Source: Planctomycetota bacterium (lineage in GTDB: Bacteria > Planctomycetota > Planctomycetia > Planctomycetales > Planctomycetaceae). Taken from it: 33,162 nt of DNA. The stretch lies in assembly GCA_027624335.1 (NCBI GenBank), contig JAQBWV010000051.1, forward strand, positions 1 to 33,162. Reading direction: 5' to 3'. Positions 24,416 through 33,162 of this stretch are shown here, one piece after another; position 1 is the first letter of the stretch, and every line of letters begins with the position of its first letter. The position numbers were made by a program, and so were the translations under genes. Under the pieces are notes generated by a model. The model had not been told where the DNA came from. It made no database searches and saw only the letters and a program-made list of their open reading frames with translations.

Positions 24416-25303
24416 ATGTTCTGCAATCTGAAAGTCCTGTTCGCATCGTTGGCACTGATTTCTTTCGCAGTCACAGCGTTCGTGCTGGCGGCAGAGGATT
24501 CGAGTTCGTTGTCCAAAGATCAACTTCAATTACTGAAGACCTTCGTCGATGAGTTTGTCGAAATTACACCCGGCACGGGAAAGTTTCCGACTTCGTTCAC
24601 GATGGGCTCATCTGATGGTCCGGCTTCCGAACGCCCCTCAACAAAGATTACTTTCAGTCACCGTTTTGCCATTGCGAAGTATGAAGTTCCGCAGAACCTC
24701 TACGAAGCGGTGACGGGCAACAACCCCAGCCGCTGGAAGGGCGATCGCAACTCAGTCGAGATGTTCGATTTTCCGACTGTCCAGGAATTCTGTCGGAAGA
24801 TCACTCAGCAGCTTCGTGATCAGAAGCTGCTGTCCGACGACGAAGAGGTGCGATTGCCGAGCGAAGCCGAGTGGGAATACTGCTGCCGAGCGGGTTCAGC
24901 AACACGGTATTCCTTTGGTGACACCGCGCAGAAACAGGGCGACGACGGCAAGACAGCCACCATCCTGGACGATTTCGGCTGGCACACCGGCAACGCTGCT
25001 GGCAACGACCCACCAGTCGGCGCCTTGAAGCCGAACGCCTGGGGACTGTATGACATGCATGGCTACCTGTGGGAATTCGTCGTCGACGACTGGCACGACA
25101 ACCATCAAAAAGCTCCCGCAGACGGGACGGCTCGACGTGGCAACGACAGAAAAGCTCAGCGAGTGATCCGTGGTGGCTCGTGGCGGGAAACTCATGATTT
25201 GCTCACATCGACGGCTCGGCGAGCAGTCGCAGCAGACTTCAGCCGGGATGATCTGGGTTTTCGGTGCGTTCGCGCAAAAGTCAGTAAACCGACGAAGCCG
25301 TAA
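24416..25303 (+). CDS. SUMF1/formylglycine-generating-enzyme-like domain protein, exported
   Basis: A 295-residue protein from the ATG at 24416, starting a clear signal peptide (VLFASLALISFAVTAFVLAAEDS). The domain (~55-290) follows the SUMF1/FGE-sulfatase pattern: FTMGSSDGPASERPSTKITFSHRFAIAKYEV, RLPSEAEWEYCCRAGSATRYSFG, NAWGLYDMHGYLWEFVVDDW, RVIRGGSWRE and GFRCVRAK. True FGE needs a Cys pair near the C-terminus, which I do not see in the expected order, so it is more likely a structural or ligand-binding member of the fold than a sulfatase activator. The usual NVWEW is here YLWEF. An open frame further upstream has no signal-like start and is not used. Confidence 0.87.
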   Translation: MFCNLKVLFASLALISFAVTAFVLAAEDSSSLSKDQLQLLKTFVDEFVEITPGTGKFPTSFTMGSSDGPASERPSTKITFSHRFAIAKYEVPQNLYEAVTGNNPSRWKGDRNSVEMFDFPTVQEFCRKITQQLRDQKLLSDDEEVRLPSEAEWEYCCRAGSATRYSFGDTAQKQGDDGKTATILDDFGWHTGNAAGNDPPVGALKPNAWGLYDMHGYLWEFVVDDWHDNHQKAPADGTARRGNDRKAQRVIRGGSWRETHDLLTSTARRAVAADFSRDDLGFRCVRAKVSKPTKP

Positions 25304-25317
25304 CAGAAAATGAACAG

Positions 25318-25333
25318 AGACCGTACGGTCTTT
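25318..25333 (+). terminator. Weak terminator-like hairpin after the SUMF1 gene
   Basis: AGACC-GTAC-GGTCT (25318-25331), a perfect 5-base stem ending in TTT, 15 bases after the stop codon. The stem and T-run are short, so efficiency is doubtful. Confidence 0.4.
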
Positions 25334-25416
25334 CAAACGACGCTGTTTTCAGCAGATTCCACACTCTTTGAATGGCAGGTTTCAACATGACGGGTTAATA
25401 GCCGATGGGGACACGG

Positions 25417-25443
25417 TGAGCACGGAAAGCGTTTTCCCGCTCA
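25417..25443 (+). promoter_or_regulatory. Strong hairpin in the leader of ribosomal protein S1
   Basis: TGAGC (25417-25421) pairs with GCTCA (25439-25443) and GGAAA (25424-25428) with TTTCC (25433-25437), closing a GCGT loop: ten base pairs with a small internal bulge. It lies 67 bases before the S1 ATG and has no T-run. A cis-regulatory role in S1 expression is possible, since S1 is autoregulated in E. coli (established), but this particular structure is only inferred. Confidence 0.45.
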
Positions 25444-25510
25444 TGACTTATTCAGCGGTCGACATCCGCAAGTCGGCAGCCACGACGTTTTCACTGCAGG
25501 ATCAGGTTTC

Positions 25511-27226
25511 ATGAGTTCCGACGAGATAGTCAAACAGGACGTGGTCACCGACGAGGCAACCAGCGCAACACCCATCGCAGAAGTCGCCATCGAAACGGCT
25601 GCTGCTACTTCAGACGCGACGGAAACTTCCGTTTCTGTGGTTGAAGATTCTGCGGAACCCCAGTCGGCTGAACTAAGTGCGGCAGAAGAGGTTCAACCCG
25701 CCGTCGCCGAAACGGAAGTGACCACAGGTGAATCCGTTGCCGAATCATCAGCTGCTGAATCGATACCAGTTGCAGAAGAAGAACCTGCACCCGAGCAGCC
25801 CGCGTCGGGAGAACCTGCCGCAAAACGTGTTCAACTGAAACCGACCGGTGGCGAAGAGTTGAAAGCTGTTCCGACTCAGGCAGACGTGGCTGCCGCAGCG
25901 GCATCGATCGTTCCTGACGCCGCCGGAGAATCGTCCGTCGCTGCCCCGCCTACTCCCAGAGACGCAGCCCCGCCGGTGGAGATTCCCGCTGAAGTCGAGC
26001 TTGGCGATCTTGAGGCCGAAATTGAGGCCGCGATCAATGCAGAAACTCAACAGGCTATCACTGTTGAGGACGACAAGGTCTCCCAGGAACTACCTGAGAC
26101 GGGGGCCCGCCTTGAAGGAGTGATCCAGTCAATCCACGGAGACGACGTCTTTGTGGACCTGGGTTGTCGGATTCCGGGACTGTTGCAACTACGACAGTTT
26201 GAAGGGATCGGCCCACCGGAGATCGGCAGCAGGATCAAATTGACCGTCAGTAACGTCGATGAGAACGAAGGCTTGATTACCGTCAACCTGAAGGGTGGTC
26301 GAGCCAAACCTGGCGGAAACTGGGACGCGGTCGAGAAAGATCAGATTGTCGACTGCATCGTAACCGGTACAAACAAGGGCGGCCTTGAAGTCAAAGTCGG
26401 CAGTCTCCGTGGCTTTCTTCCAGCCGGACAGGTGGACCTGCAGTTCGTCGGCGAACTCGATTCGTACATCGGGCAGAAGCTCGACGTCAAAGTGATCGAG
26501 GCGAATCCTAAGAAACGAAATCTGGTTGTCAGCCGGCGAGCACTTCTGATCGAGGCACGGCGAGAGATCGAGAAAGATTTCTGGGCGACTCTGGAAGTCG
26601 ATCAGGAATTCGAAGGCCGCGTCAAAACACTGAAAGATTATGGAGCGTTCGTAGATCTCGGCGGAGCCGACGGTTTTCTGCATATCGGTCAGATTGCCTG
26701 GACACATATTAAGCATCCGAATGAAGTGCTTAGTGAAGGTCAGGAAATCAACGTCAAGATCATCAAGATCGAAGCGGAAAAGAAGAAAATCAGTCTGACG
26801 ATGAAAGGCATGATGCCAAATCCCTGGGATTCGGCCTCGGGCAGGTACACGCCGGAAACGGTCATCACCGGAAACGTCACGCGAGTCACCGAGTTTGGAG
26901 CGTTTATCGAGCTTGAGCCGGGCATCGAAGGACTCGTACATATCAGCGAGCTGGACTACAAGCGAGTTGGCAAAGTCACCGATGTCGTACGAGTGGGCCA
27001 GGAAGTCTCAGCGAAGGTGCTCGAGTTCGACAAGAACCGCAAACGAGTGAGCCTGTCGCTTAAAGCACTTCGACAAGATCCTCAAATCGCTGAAGATGCG
27101 GCGACAGAAGCCGAGTTGGCCAAACTCAACGCGAATCGCATTCCGCGAGAACAGCTCAAGGGTGGGATCAGCAAACCTTCATCCGGCGGTGGCGGTCTGT
27201 TCGGAAACCCAGGAGATTTCGGTTAG
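25511..27226 (+). CDS. rpsA: 30S ribosomal protein S1 with long acidic N-terminal extension
   Basis: A 571-residue RNA-binding protein with four S1 (OB-fold) domains at about 197-262, 278-350, 366-435 and 451-522. Examples are RLEGVIQSIHGDDVFVDLGC, FEGRVKTLKDYGAFVDLGG and ITGNVTRVTEFGAFIELEPG. Domains 3 and 4 are the most canonical. In E. coli S1 has six domains; shorter forms are normal in other phyla. Residues 1-~190 are a very acidic Ala/Glu/Pro/Val-rich stretch with few Lys or Arg, likely disordered. The C-terminus ends in a Gly/Ser-rich tail. The ATG lies after CAGGATCAGGTTTC. A good terminator follows. It probably helps mRNA docking on the ribosome; a non-ribosomal S1-domain role cannot be excluded. 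Confidence 0.88.
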   Translation: MSSDEIVKQDVVTDEATSATPIAEVAIETAAATSDATETSVSVVEDSAEPQSAELSAAEEVQPAVAETEVTTGESVAESSAAESIPVAEEEPAPEQPASGEPAAKRVQLKPTGGEELKAVPTQADVAAAAASIVPDAAGESSVAAPPTPRDAAPPVEIPAEVELGDLEAEIEAAINAETQQAITVEDDKVSQELPETGARLEGVIQSIHGDDVFVDLGCRIPGLLQLRQFEGIGPPEIGSRIKLTVSNVDENEGLITVNLKGGRAKPGGNWDAVEKDQIVDCIVTGTNKGGLEVKVGSLRGFLPAGQVDLQFVGELDSYIGQKLDVKVIEANPKKRNLVVSRRALLIEARREIEKDFWATLEVDQEFEGRVKTLKDYGAFVDLGGADGFLHIGQIAWTHIKHPNEVLSEGQEINVKIIKIEAEKKKISLTMKGMMPNPWDSASGRYTPETVITGNVTRVTEFGAFIELEPGIEGLVHISELDYKRVGKVTDVVRVGQEVSAKVLEFDKNRKRVSLSLKALRQDPQIAEDAATEAELAKLNANRIPREQLKGGISKPSSGGGGLFGNPGDFG

Positions 27227-27250
27227 GCATGTCGTTCAATAAGTGCCAGG

Positions 27251-27288
27251 AGCCCGTCACCCATCATTCGGTGCCGGGCTTTTTCTTT
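27251..27288 (+). terminator. Intrinsic terminator of rpsA
   Basis: AGCCCG-t-CACC (27251-27261), loop CATCATTC, then GGTG-c-CGGGCT (27270-27280), followed by TTTTCTTT. It lies 25 bases after the S1 stop codon and is the clearest terminator in the window with the one at 6581. The ~150 bases after it, before the next gene, show no recognisable feature. Confidence 0.85.
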
Positions 27289-27437
27289 ACAATTGCCTCC
27301 CGAATTGCACATCGTCACTTTGAAAGACCGAAAAGACGCAGCGAGGGGAGACCGCAACAGGTTGTCATTTAACTCTGCAGCGACAATCTGGTGCGTTCCG
27401 CTTCGCTTCACATACCCAACTCACTGAAGCCTGAATC

Positions 27438-29021
27438 ATGCTCTCGAGTCGCGGACTGATCACTGTCGTTGCTCTGTCCGCGATCTCGGTGGCGTTTCTC
27501 TGGCTGACCAGCATTCCGCTGGGTGTTCCCGGCGAGTGGACATGGACACGGATCACGTCGTCCGGCAGCGAGGACGAGCTCGCTCTGGGAGTCGTGCAAG
27601 CCGCGATTGCTGGCGTCGTCTATGTTCTCGTCGCGTGGCTTGGGTCGAGAAGAGTTGGCTGCTGCTCGCGAGTCGAGCTTTTCGGTTGGTTGTGCGGAGT
27701 CGCGGCTGTCGGATTCGGATGGTTGCTGGCCGCGCAGGAAGCGCCGCCGACCGGATGGCGAATGTCGAAGTCGGCGTTCGTGCTCTATTACCCTGGTTCT
27801 TCCGGCTACTTCCACACGGCACGATACGAGATTTCGAACTCGTCCGAGTTTCTGCGTGGTTACGAAGGCCTCATGAAAGAAGGCGACGTGCTTCACGTTG
27901 GGACGCACCCGCCAGGTCTGTTCCTGTTGTATCGAGGGCTGATTGTTACCCTGGAGTCTCGACCGGAGATCAGCGAGTTAATCGAGAGCACTGCACCCGC
28001 CTCCGTCAGGGAAGCGTTTGATCTGATCGACAGAAACCTGCTGCGGATCGGCAACGAGTTAACGTCATTAGACCGCACGGTCATCTGGCTGATGACCGTG
28101 CTGACTCAAGCGTGCTGTGTTCTGGCGATCGTTCCGATCTTCGTGCTCATCCGTCATTCGTGTTCCCGTGAAATCGCCTGGCGCGCTGCCGTTTTCTGGC
28201 CGCTCCTGCCGGCATTGGCGATTTTCATTCCCAAATCGGACGTCCTCTTCGTTCTGCCCGCCGCATTGCTGATGTGCAGCTGGATGGTAGCCGCGCGACG
28301 ACAATCGTTCCTCGCTGGCCTGCTGGCCGGTGCGTTTGGCTGGGTCGGATTGTTCTGCAGTCTCGCGTTTCTTCCCATTGGCCTCATCGGATTCGTGGCT
28401 TCTCTGTTGTCAGTTGCCCGATTGCGAGAGCACGAAGACGAGAGCGGCTTCCGTCTCCGGTTGCTTGTCTGGCGGATGGTAACTCCCGTTTCACTCTGGA
28501 AGCCTTTGCTGGGTGGACTCGTCGCGGTTGGCGGTCTGACGATTGCCGTGACAGTACTTTGCGAGATGAACCTGCTGAGCGTGTGGATTCACAATTACCG
28601 GAACCACGCCGCGTTCTATTCTCAGTTCAGTCGAACGGCCTGGAAGTGGGTGTTGATCAACCCGCTTGAATTAACACTCGCGGCGGGCGTGCCGGTGATG
28701 TCTCTGGCCGGTAGATCGACATGCCGACTGGCGCGGTCGGGCCGGGCCGCGTTGCAGCAACCACTGCTGCTGAGCTTCCTTTTTGTGTGGGCGATGCTCT
28801 GGCTGAGTGGGAAAAACAGCGGTGAAGCCGCTCGACTGTGGTGTCCTTTGCTGCCCGTGTTGCTGTCGGTTTCGGCCATCGGACTTCTGAACAGCCCTGG
28901 TGATTCAGAACCGACTTCAGATGACGATTCGTCAGGCGAACGCGGCTGGCTGATCCTGCTGTGTTGTCAGACTGCCGTCTGCCTGGCGACCGTCACGCGA
29001 GTCAGTGGCTTCCATTTCTGA
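27438..29021 (+). CDS. Multi-pass membrane protein, possible GT-C glycosyltransferase
   Basis: A 527-residue protein with about ten to twelve hydrophobic segments. A large loop after TM3 (~110-185) holds FVLYYPGSSGYFHTARYEI and GDVLHVGTHPPGLFLLYRGL; the THPPG motif is typical of uncharacterised polyprenyl-sugar-dependent membrane transferases. The C-terminal region has SGKNSGEAARLWCPLLPVLL, a segment also common in such proteins, and then a final helix. I do not recognise a named family. It stands alone between rpsA and ribBA. Confidence 0.7.
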   Translation: MLSSRGLITVVALSAISVAFLWLTSIPLGVPGEWTWTRITSSGSEDELALGVVQAAIAGVVYVLVAWLGSRRVGCCSRVELFGWLCGVAAVGFGWLLAAQEAPPTGWRMSKSAFVLYYPGSSGYFHTARYEISNSSEFLRGYEGLMKEGDVLHVGTHPPGLFLLYRGLIVTLESRPEISELIESTAPASVREAFDLIDRNLLRIGNELTSLDRTVIWLMTVLTQACCVLAIVPIFVLIRHSCSREIAWRAAVFWPLLPALAIFIPKSDVLFVLPAALLMCSWMVAARRQSFLAGLLAGAFGWVGLFCSLAFLPIGLIGFVASLLSVARLREHEDESGFRLRLLVWRMVTPVSLWKPLLGGLVAVGGLTIAVTVLCEMNLLSVWIHNYRNHAAFYSQFSRTAWKWVLINPLELTLAAGVPVMSLAGRSTCRLARSGRAALQQPLLLSFLFVWAMLWLSGKNSGEAARLWCPLLPVLLSVSAIGLLNSPGDSEPTSDDDSSGERGWLILLCCQTAVCLATVTRVSGFHF

Positions 29022-29158
29022 TCGCTCGGCAACCCGTCTGCATGTTTAGTTTTTCGACCGAGTGTTAGGATATCCCGCAGCCGGAGACGCGGTTCGAATC
29101 GCAAAGCTGGCAGCTGCTTTGACTCACCCGCCGAACGCCAGATGAGTCGCAGACGGCA

Positions 29159-29186
29159 GGCTCAGTGATCCTGATTCGGCTGAGCC
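29159..29186. other. Inverted repeat upstream of ribBA
   Basis: GGCTCAG (29159-29165) and CTGAGCC (29180-29186) form a perfect 7-base stem around a 14-base loop, about 55 bases before the ribBA ATG. The leader lacks the conserved pieces of an FMN riboswitch, so this is not one. It may be a regulatory hairpin or the end of the upstream transcript. Confidence 0.35.
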
Positions 29187-29241
29187 AATCGAGCTGCTGA
29201 ATTCCATCGGTTCTTCGTTTTCACATTGCACTGTCAGGCTC

Positions 29242-30501
<1,260 letters not shown>

Positions 30502-30539
30502 AGTGCGATCTCGCGTCGGAATCGTCGCCGAGGAACGCA

Positions 30540-31574
30540 TTGGAAAATACCGCAGTCCAGCCGTTATGTGCCACGCCAGGCTGGACGATCGATATCGCGA
30601 CAACGCTGAAGATGCTGCACAACGGAAACCGCAAGTTGAACCGCATTCCTGCCAACATGGTCTGCCCGAACTGTGCAACACCTTTGACCGTGATGCCTGA
30701 GCATGTCGCCTGCGACAAATGCTCTACCGAGCATCCCATCGTGAATGGAATTCCCCGCTTCGTCGAGCAGGAACATCTCGCGAGTTTCGGGCTGCAGTGG
30801 AATCGGTACGAAGTCGCTCACGACGACGAAGACCGTGCGACGTTCGAAGCAAAGACTGGCTTCCAACTGACTGAGCTACAGGGTCAGCGAATTCTCGATG
30901 CGGGTTGTGGTGGAGGTCGTTACTGCAAGGTTGCGGCCGAGGCGGGCGCATCAGTCTTCGGAGCCGACCATTCGTCTGCTGTCGAGAAGGCGTCGAGCCT
31001 ATGCAGTCATCTGGAAAACGTTCGGCTCGTTCAGGGCGATCTGAAGAAGTTGCCGTTTCAGGAATCGTCGTTCGATCTGGTATTTTCGATCGGAGTCATG
31101 CACCACGACAGCGACACGCGAGCCGTTTTTGACTCAGTCGCAAAGATGGTCAAACCGGGCGGTCGACTGGCCGTGTGGCTGTACCGGCTTAATACCTGGC
31201 CGCAGGAAGTGCTCAACAACGCGCTGCGACGCCGCACGACGAAGATGACACCTGAGCAGCTCGAACCCTGGTGTCGACTCGGAGCGTTCTTTGGCGGGAT
31301 TCCCGTGCTGAAACAATCTCTCAGCAAAGTCGTCAACTTCAGCACCCATTCCAATTGGGAAAACCGCGTCTGTGACACGTTCGACTGGTACGCTCCCGCT
31401 TACCAGTATCATCACACGACGGAAGAACTCAGCAGCTGGTTCCGCGAAGCGGGTTACGATGACCTGGTGGTACTGCCTCCGGAGAAAACCGGAGCCTTTT
31501 ACCGGTGGACATGGCGAAACAACCTGATCGTCGGCAGCGGCGTCAATGTCCAGGGGCGACGGTGTGATTCGTAG
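30540..31574 (+). CDS. Class I SAM-dependent methyltransferase with N-terminal zinc ribbon
   Basis: A 344-residue protein. A Trm112/UPF0434-like zinc ribbon at ~41-75 has C42, C45, C58 and C61 (VCPNC...ACDKC), followed by HPIVNGIPRFV. The Rossmann methyltransferase domain starts near 117, with SAM motif ILDAGCGGGRYCKVAAEAGA, VFGADHSS and later FSIGVMHHDSDTRAVFDSVAKMVKPGGRLAVWLY. This pairing is common in methyltransferases acting on surface-polysaccharide or lipid-linked intermediates, but the acceptor is unknown. The TTG at 30540 has GAGGA just upstream and is my choice; the ATG at 30612 would also keep the zinc ribbon. Confidence 0.87.
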   Translation: MENTAVQPLCATPGWTIDIATTLKMLHNGNRKLNRIPANMVCPNCATPLTVMPEHVACDKCSTEHPIVNGIPRFVEQEHLASFGLQWNRYEVAHDDEDRATFEAKTGFQLTELQGQRILDAGCGGGRYCKVAAEAGASVFGADHSSAVEKASSLCSHLENVRLVQGDLKKLPFQESSFDLVFSIGVMHHDSDTRAVFDSVAKMVKPGGRLAVWLYRLNTWPQEVLNNALRRRTTKMTPEQLEPWCRLGAFFGGIPVLKQSLSKVVNFSTHSNWENRVCDTFDWYAPAYQYHHTTEELSSWFREAGYDDLVVLPPEKTGAFYRWTWRNNLIVGSGVNVQGRRCDS

Positions 31575-31594
31575 AGGCGGCGCGATTCGTAGAG
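31566..31594 (+). repeat. Short direct repeat at the end of the methyltransferase gene
   Basis: GATTCGTAGAG occurs at 31566-31576 and again at 31584-31594, an 18-base period. The first copy contains the stop codon TAG. It looks like a small tandem duplication with no evident function. Confidence 0.5.
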
Positions 31595-31676
31595 TTTGTG
31601 GGGCTTTCAGCCTGACCACATGCGGCCTCGTCGAGAGCTTGAGGCATCAGTTGTTCGCGCAATTGCAAGTTGTATT

Positions 31677-33080
31677 TCACGATCCGGATACCGCAGTTCT
31701 GCTTGTTCGCACCAGGCTGAATCCCAACCACCCGACCAGCAGAGCGAATAAGACATTTCGCAGTACCAGCAGACTGCAGGGAAATGAGTGCAAATCAGGC
31801 ACGAGACCAAGCGGATTCTCCACCCCGGAAAACGGATGCGTGTTGAACCAGTAATAAGGCACCACGATTGTCGTCAGCAAACTGATGATGACTGAAATCG
31901 CCGCAACCGATGTGTGTGCTCGCCGTGAAAGTAGTTCAGACGAAAGTAGAAGCACCAGTGGCACTGCAAAGATCAGGTACTGTGCTGAGAACACTTTCGA
32001 AAAAAGAAGCGTAAGCAGTACGGCAAGTAATGCTGCTTTCGTCCCCGCCGACTGGTCGCCTTTGCTGCGTCGTGTCAAAGACCAGACAGCTGGAATCATC
32101 AGACTGCCCAGCACGCAGAACGTTGATCCCGTCGCAATCTTCGGCGATATCCAGCTCACCAGGTCAGCTGATCCGTGACTCATCTGCACGGAGACGCCGT
32201 GGCCGAAGACGGACCACAGCAGCAGCAGACTCGCGTAGCTCGATTCAATTTGAATGCCACGCTCACCATGAAATGTGAGAAACTCCAGAGGCGACAGACC
32301 CGCCGACGAATAGTGCAGAACAAATGGAAGCACAGCGCCAGCGATGCCGCAGACAATCAGTGGTGCCGTCGCCCGAAACGCATTCCTGTCTGCTCGCGCT
32401 TGCCGCCAGTCCGAAAGAAGCACAAAGGGAATCGCCACGACTCCGATCAGTTTGAATGACACGCTCACTCCCAGAACAAAATATGAGAAGGCGTTCCAGC
32501 CTTTTCCTGTATGGCTGCTACTCGATCGAACTCTGGCATACATCCACGTCATGAACAGCAGCGACAAAGCAATATCCAGCCGGTCGTACAGGAAATGCCC
32601 AAGAGCTGCGGTGGCGATGACAAAGCCCCAGGCGGCGGGCACAAGCTGACACGACTGCCGTCGGCGGATCACGGCCAGGAACAGCAGGAAACCTGCGAGA
32701 TCAACTGCGGCCATTATCCAACGAAATGCTGCGGCATAATCTGAATAATGCCGCACCAACTGACTGCGGTCTGCGTAGACTTCCTCTGTAATCGGCTCCT
32801 CACTCAGGAGTCGAGGCACAGCCATCAACCAATAGGCGACAGGTGGGTACTCGATGGCGAAGTCTCTGTAGGGCGTCTGCTGCAGATCGACTCCGCGTAC
32901 CGCGTAATCGAAGTACACCTGCAGGTCCGAGAATTGGGGCATGAACAGCAGCAGGAGATACAACCGACTGAGGACGAACACGACCCAGACAGTCCCCAGT
33001 CGCGGTCGACCAAGGACGTAATCAGCGTCGGGCTCATTCGGCGAAATTATTTGTGTCGCTGACATTTGCGAGCTCAACAT
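31677..33080 (-). CDS. GT87-like membrane glycosyltransferase family protein
   Basis: A 467-residue protein with about ten to twelve membrane helices. The pattern FSDLQVYFDYAVRGVDLQQTPYRDFAIEYPPVAYWLM after TM1 fits the first outer loop of GT87/DUF2029-type mannosyltransferase-like GT-C proteins (Asp followed by EYPP). GHFLYDRLDIALSLLFMTWMYAR continues the same layout (family RxDxxPA region), as do SFKLIGVVAIPFVLL and KVFSAQYLIFAVPLVLLL. A polyprenyl-phosphate-mannose donor is inferred only. The start may be the ATG at 33080 or the one at 33065, which has a GAG seven bases upstream. It is convergent with the methyltransferase, with ~100 bases between them and no clear terminator. Confidence 0.75.
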   Translation of the reverse strand: MLSSQMSATQIISPNEPDADYVLGRPRLGTVWVVFVLSRLYLLLLFMPQFSDLQVYFDYAVRGVDLQQTPYRDFAIEYPPVAYWLMAVPRLLSEEPITEEVYADRSQLVRHYSDYAAAFRWIMAAVDLAGFLLFLAVIRRRQSCQLVPAAWGFVIATAALGHFLYDRLDIALSLLFMTWMYARVRSSSSHTGKGWNAFSYFVLGVSVSFKLIGVVAIPFVLLSDWRQARADRNAFRATAPLIVCGIAGAVLPFVLHYSSAGLSPLEFLTFHGERGIQIESSYASLLLLWSVFGHGVSVQMSHGSADLVSWISPKIATGSTFCVLGSLMIPAVWSLTRRSKGDQSAGTKAALLAVLLTLLFSKVFSAQYLIFAVPLVLLLSSELLSRRAHTSVAAISVIISLLTTIVVPYYWFNTHPFSGVENPLGLVPDLHSFPCSLLVLRNVLFALLVGWLGFSLVRTSRTAVSGS

Positions 33081-33162
33081 TCCGGCTTGCAGCTACAGTT
33101 CAGGCTCTTGCGGTGCTGAGGGTCAAGGAACTGACGCCAACCGGTGTGTCTCTTCTCGCACG

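Noticed and set aside
29080-29110. GGTTCGAATC, resembling a tRNA T-loop
   Set aside because: The flanking bases do not form a T-stem and no acceptor or anticodon arm can be built around it.
29022-29241. Possible FMN riboswitch before ribBA
   Set aside because: The conserved riboswitch blocks (such as AGGGGC and GGGTGAAATTCCC) are absent; only a plain hairpin is present.

Overview
The window reads as chromosomal DNA of a planctomycete (order Planctomycetales or a close relative). The evidence is: a Tat-dependent Gfo/Idh/MocA oxidoreductase; an exported NPCBM-domain protein; a giant-type exported protein with an N-terminal 'LERRILL' motif followed by CAP and RTX repeats; a TIGR00284/DUF6513 dihydropteroate-synthase-like protein; and long spacers with few operons. 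I see no rRNA, tRNA, CRISPR array, transposase or phage gene. It looks like ordinary chromosome with a few unusual loci. The exact genus cannot be told from this sequence.

Layout. 1-2.6 kb: Gfo/Idh oxidoreductase and SMP-30/gluconolactonase-like protein, probably one sugar-catabolism unit. 2.6-4.6 kb (minus): an NPCBM-domain protein and an exported peroxiredoxin, separated by a palindromic dispersed-type repeat. 4.9-9.1 kb: MFS transporter, PlsY acyltransferase and a Glt-family symporter with a large extra loop. 9.9-15.1 kb: cytidylate kinase, a CAP/SdrD-like/RTX exported protein and the DUF6513 protein. 15.1-18.7 kb (minus): a tungsten-type aldehyde:ferredoxin oxidoreductase and an ArnT-like membrane glycosyltransferase. 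19.6-21.4 kb: a small exported unknown and a PQQ-propeller protein. 21.5-22.3 kb (minus): RNase HI and IF-1. 22.6-27.2 kb: D-aminoacylase-like amidohydrolase, SUMF1-domain protein and ribosomal protein S1 with an acidic extension. 27.4-33.1 kb: a multi-pass membrane protein, RibBA, a zinc-ribbon methyltransferase and, on the minus strand, a GT87-like membrane protein.

The main discovery candidate is the peroxiredoxin at 4087-4632 (minus). Its reading frame is interrupted by one in-frame TGA exactly where the family has its peroxidatic cysteine (FTGG-U-TAEC). The frame continues intact for 112 more codons with clear peroxiredoxin sequence. A stem-loop with the size, spacing and loop guanine expected of a bacterial SECIS element follows the TGA. 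The simplest reading is an exported selenocysteine peroxiredoxin that a standard gene caller would truncate or miss. It depends on selA/selB/selC/selD existing elsewhere in the genome, which I cannot see.

Secondary points of interest are the convergent DUF6513 and AOR genes (C1/pterin and tungsten chemistry), a duplicated ~65-residue module between RTX blocks, the domain insertions in two transporters, and a strong hairpin in the rpsA leader.
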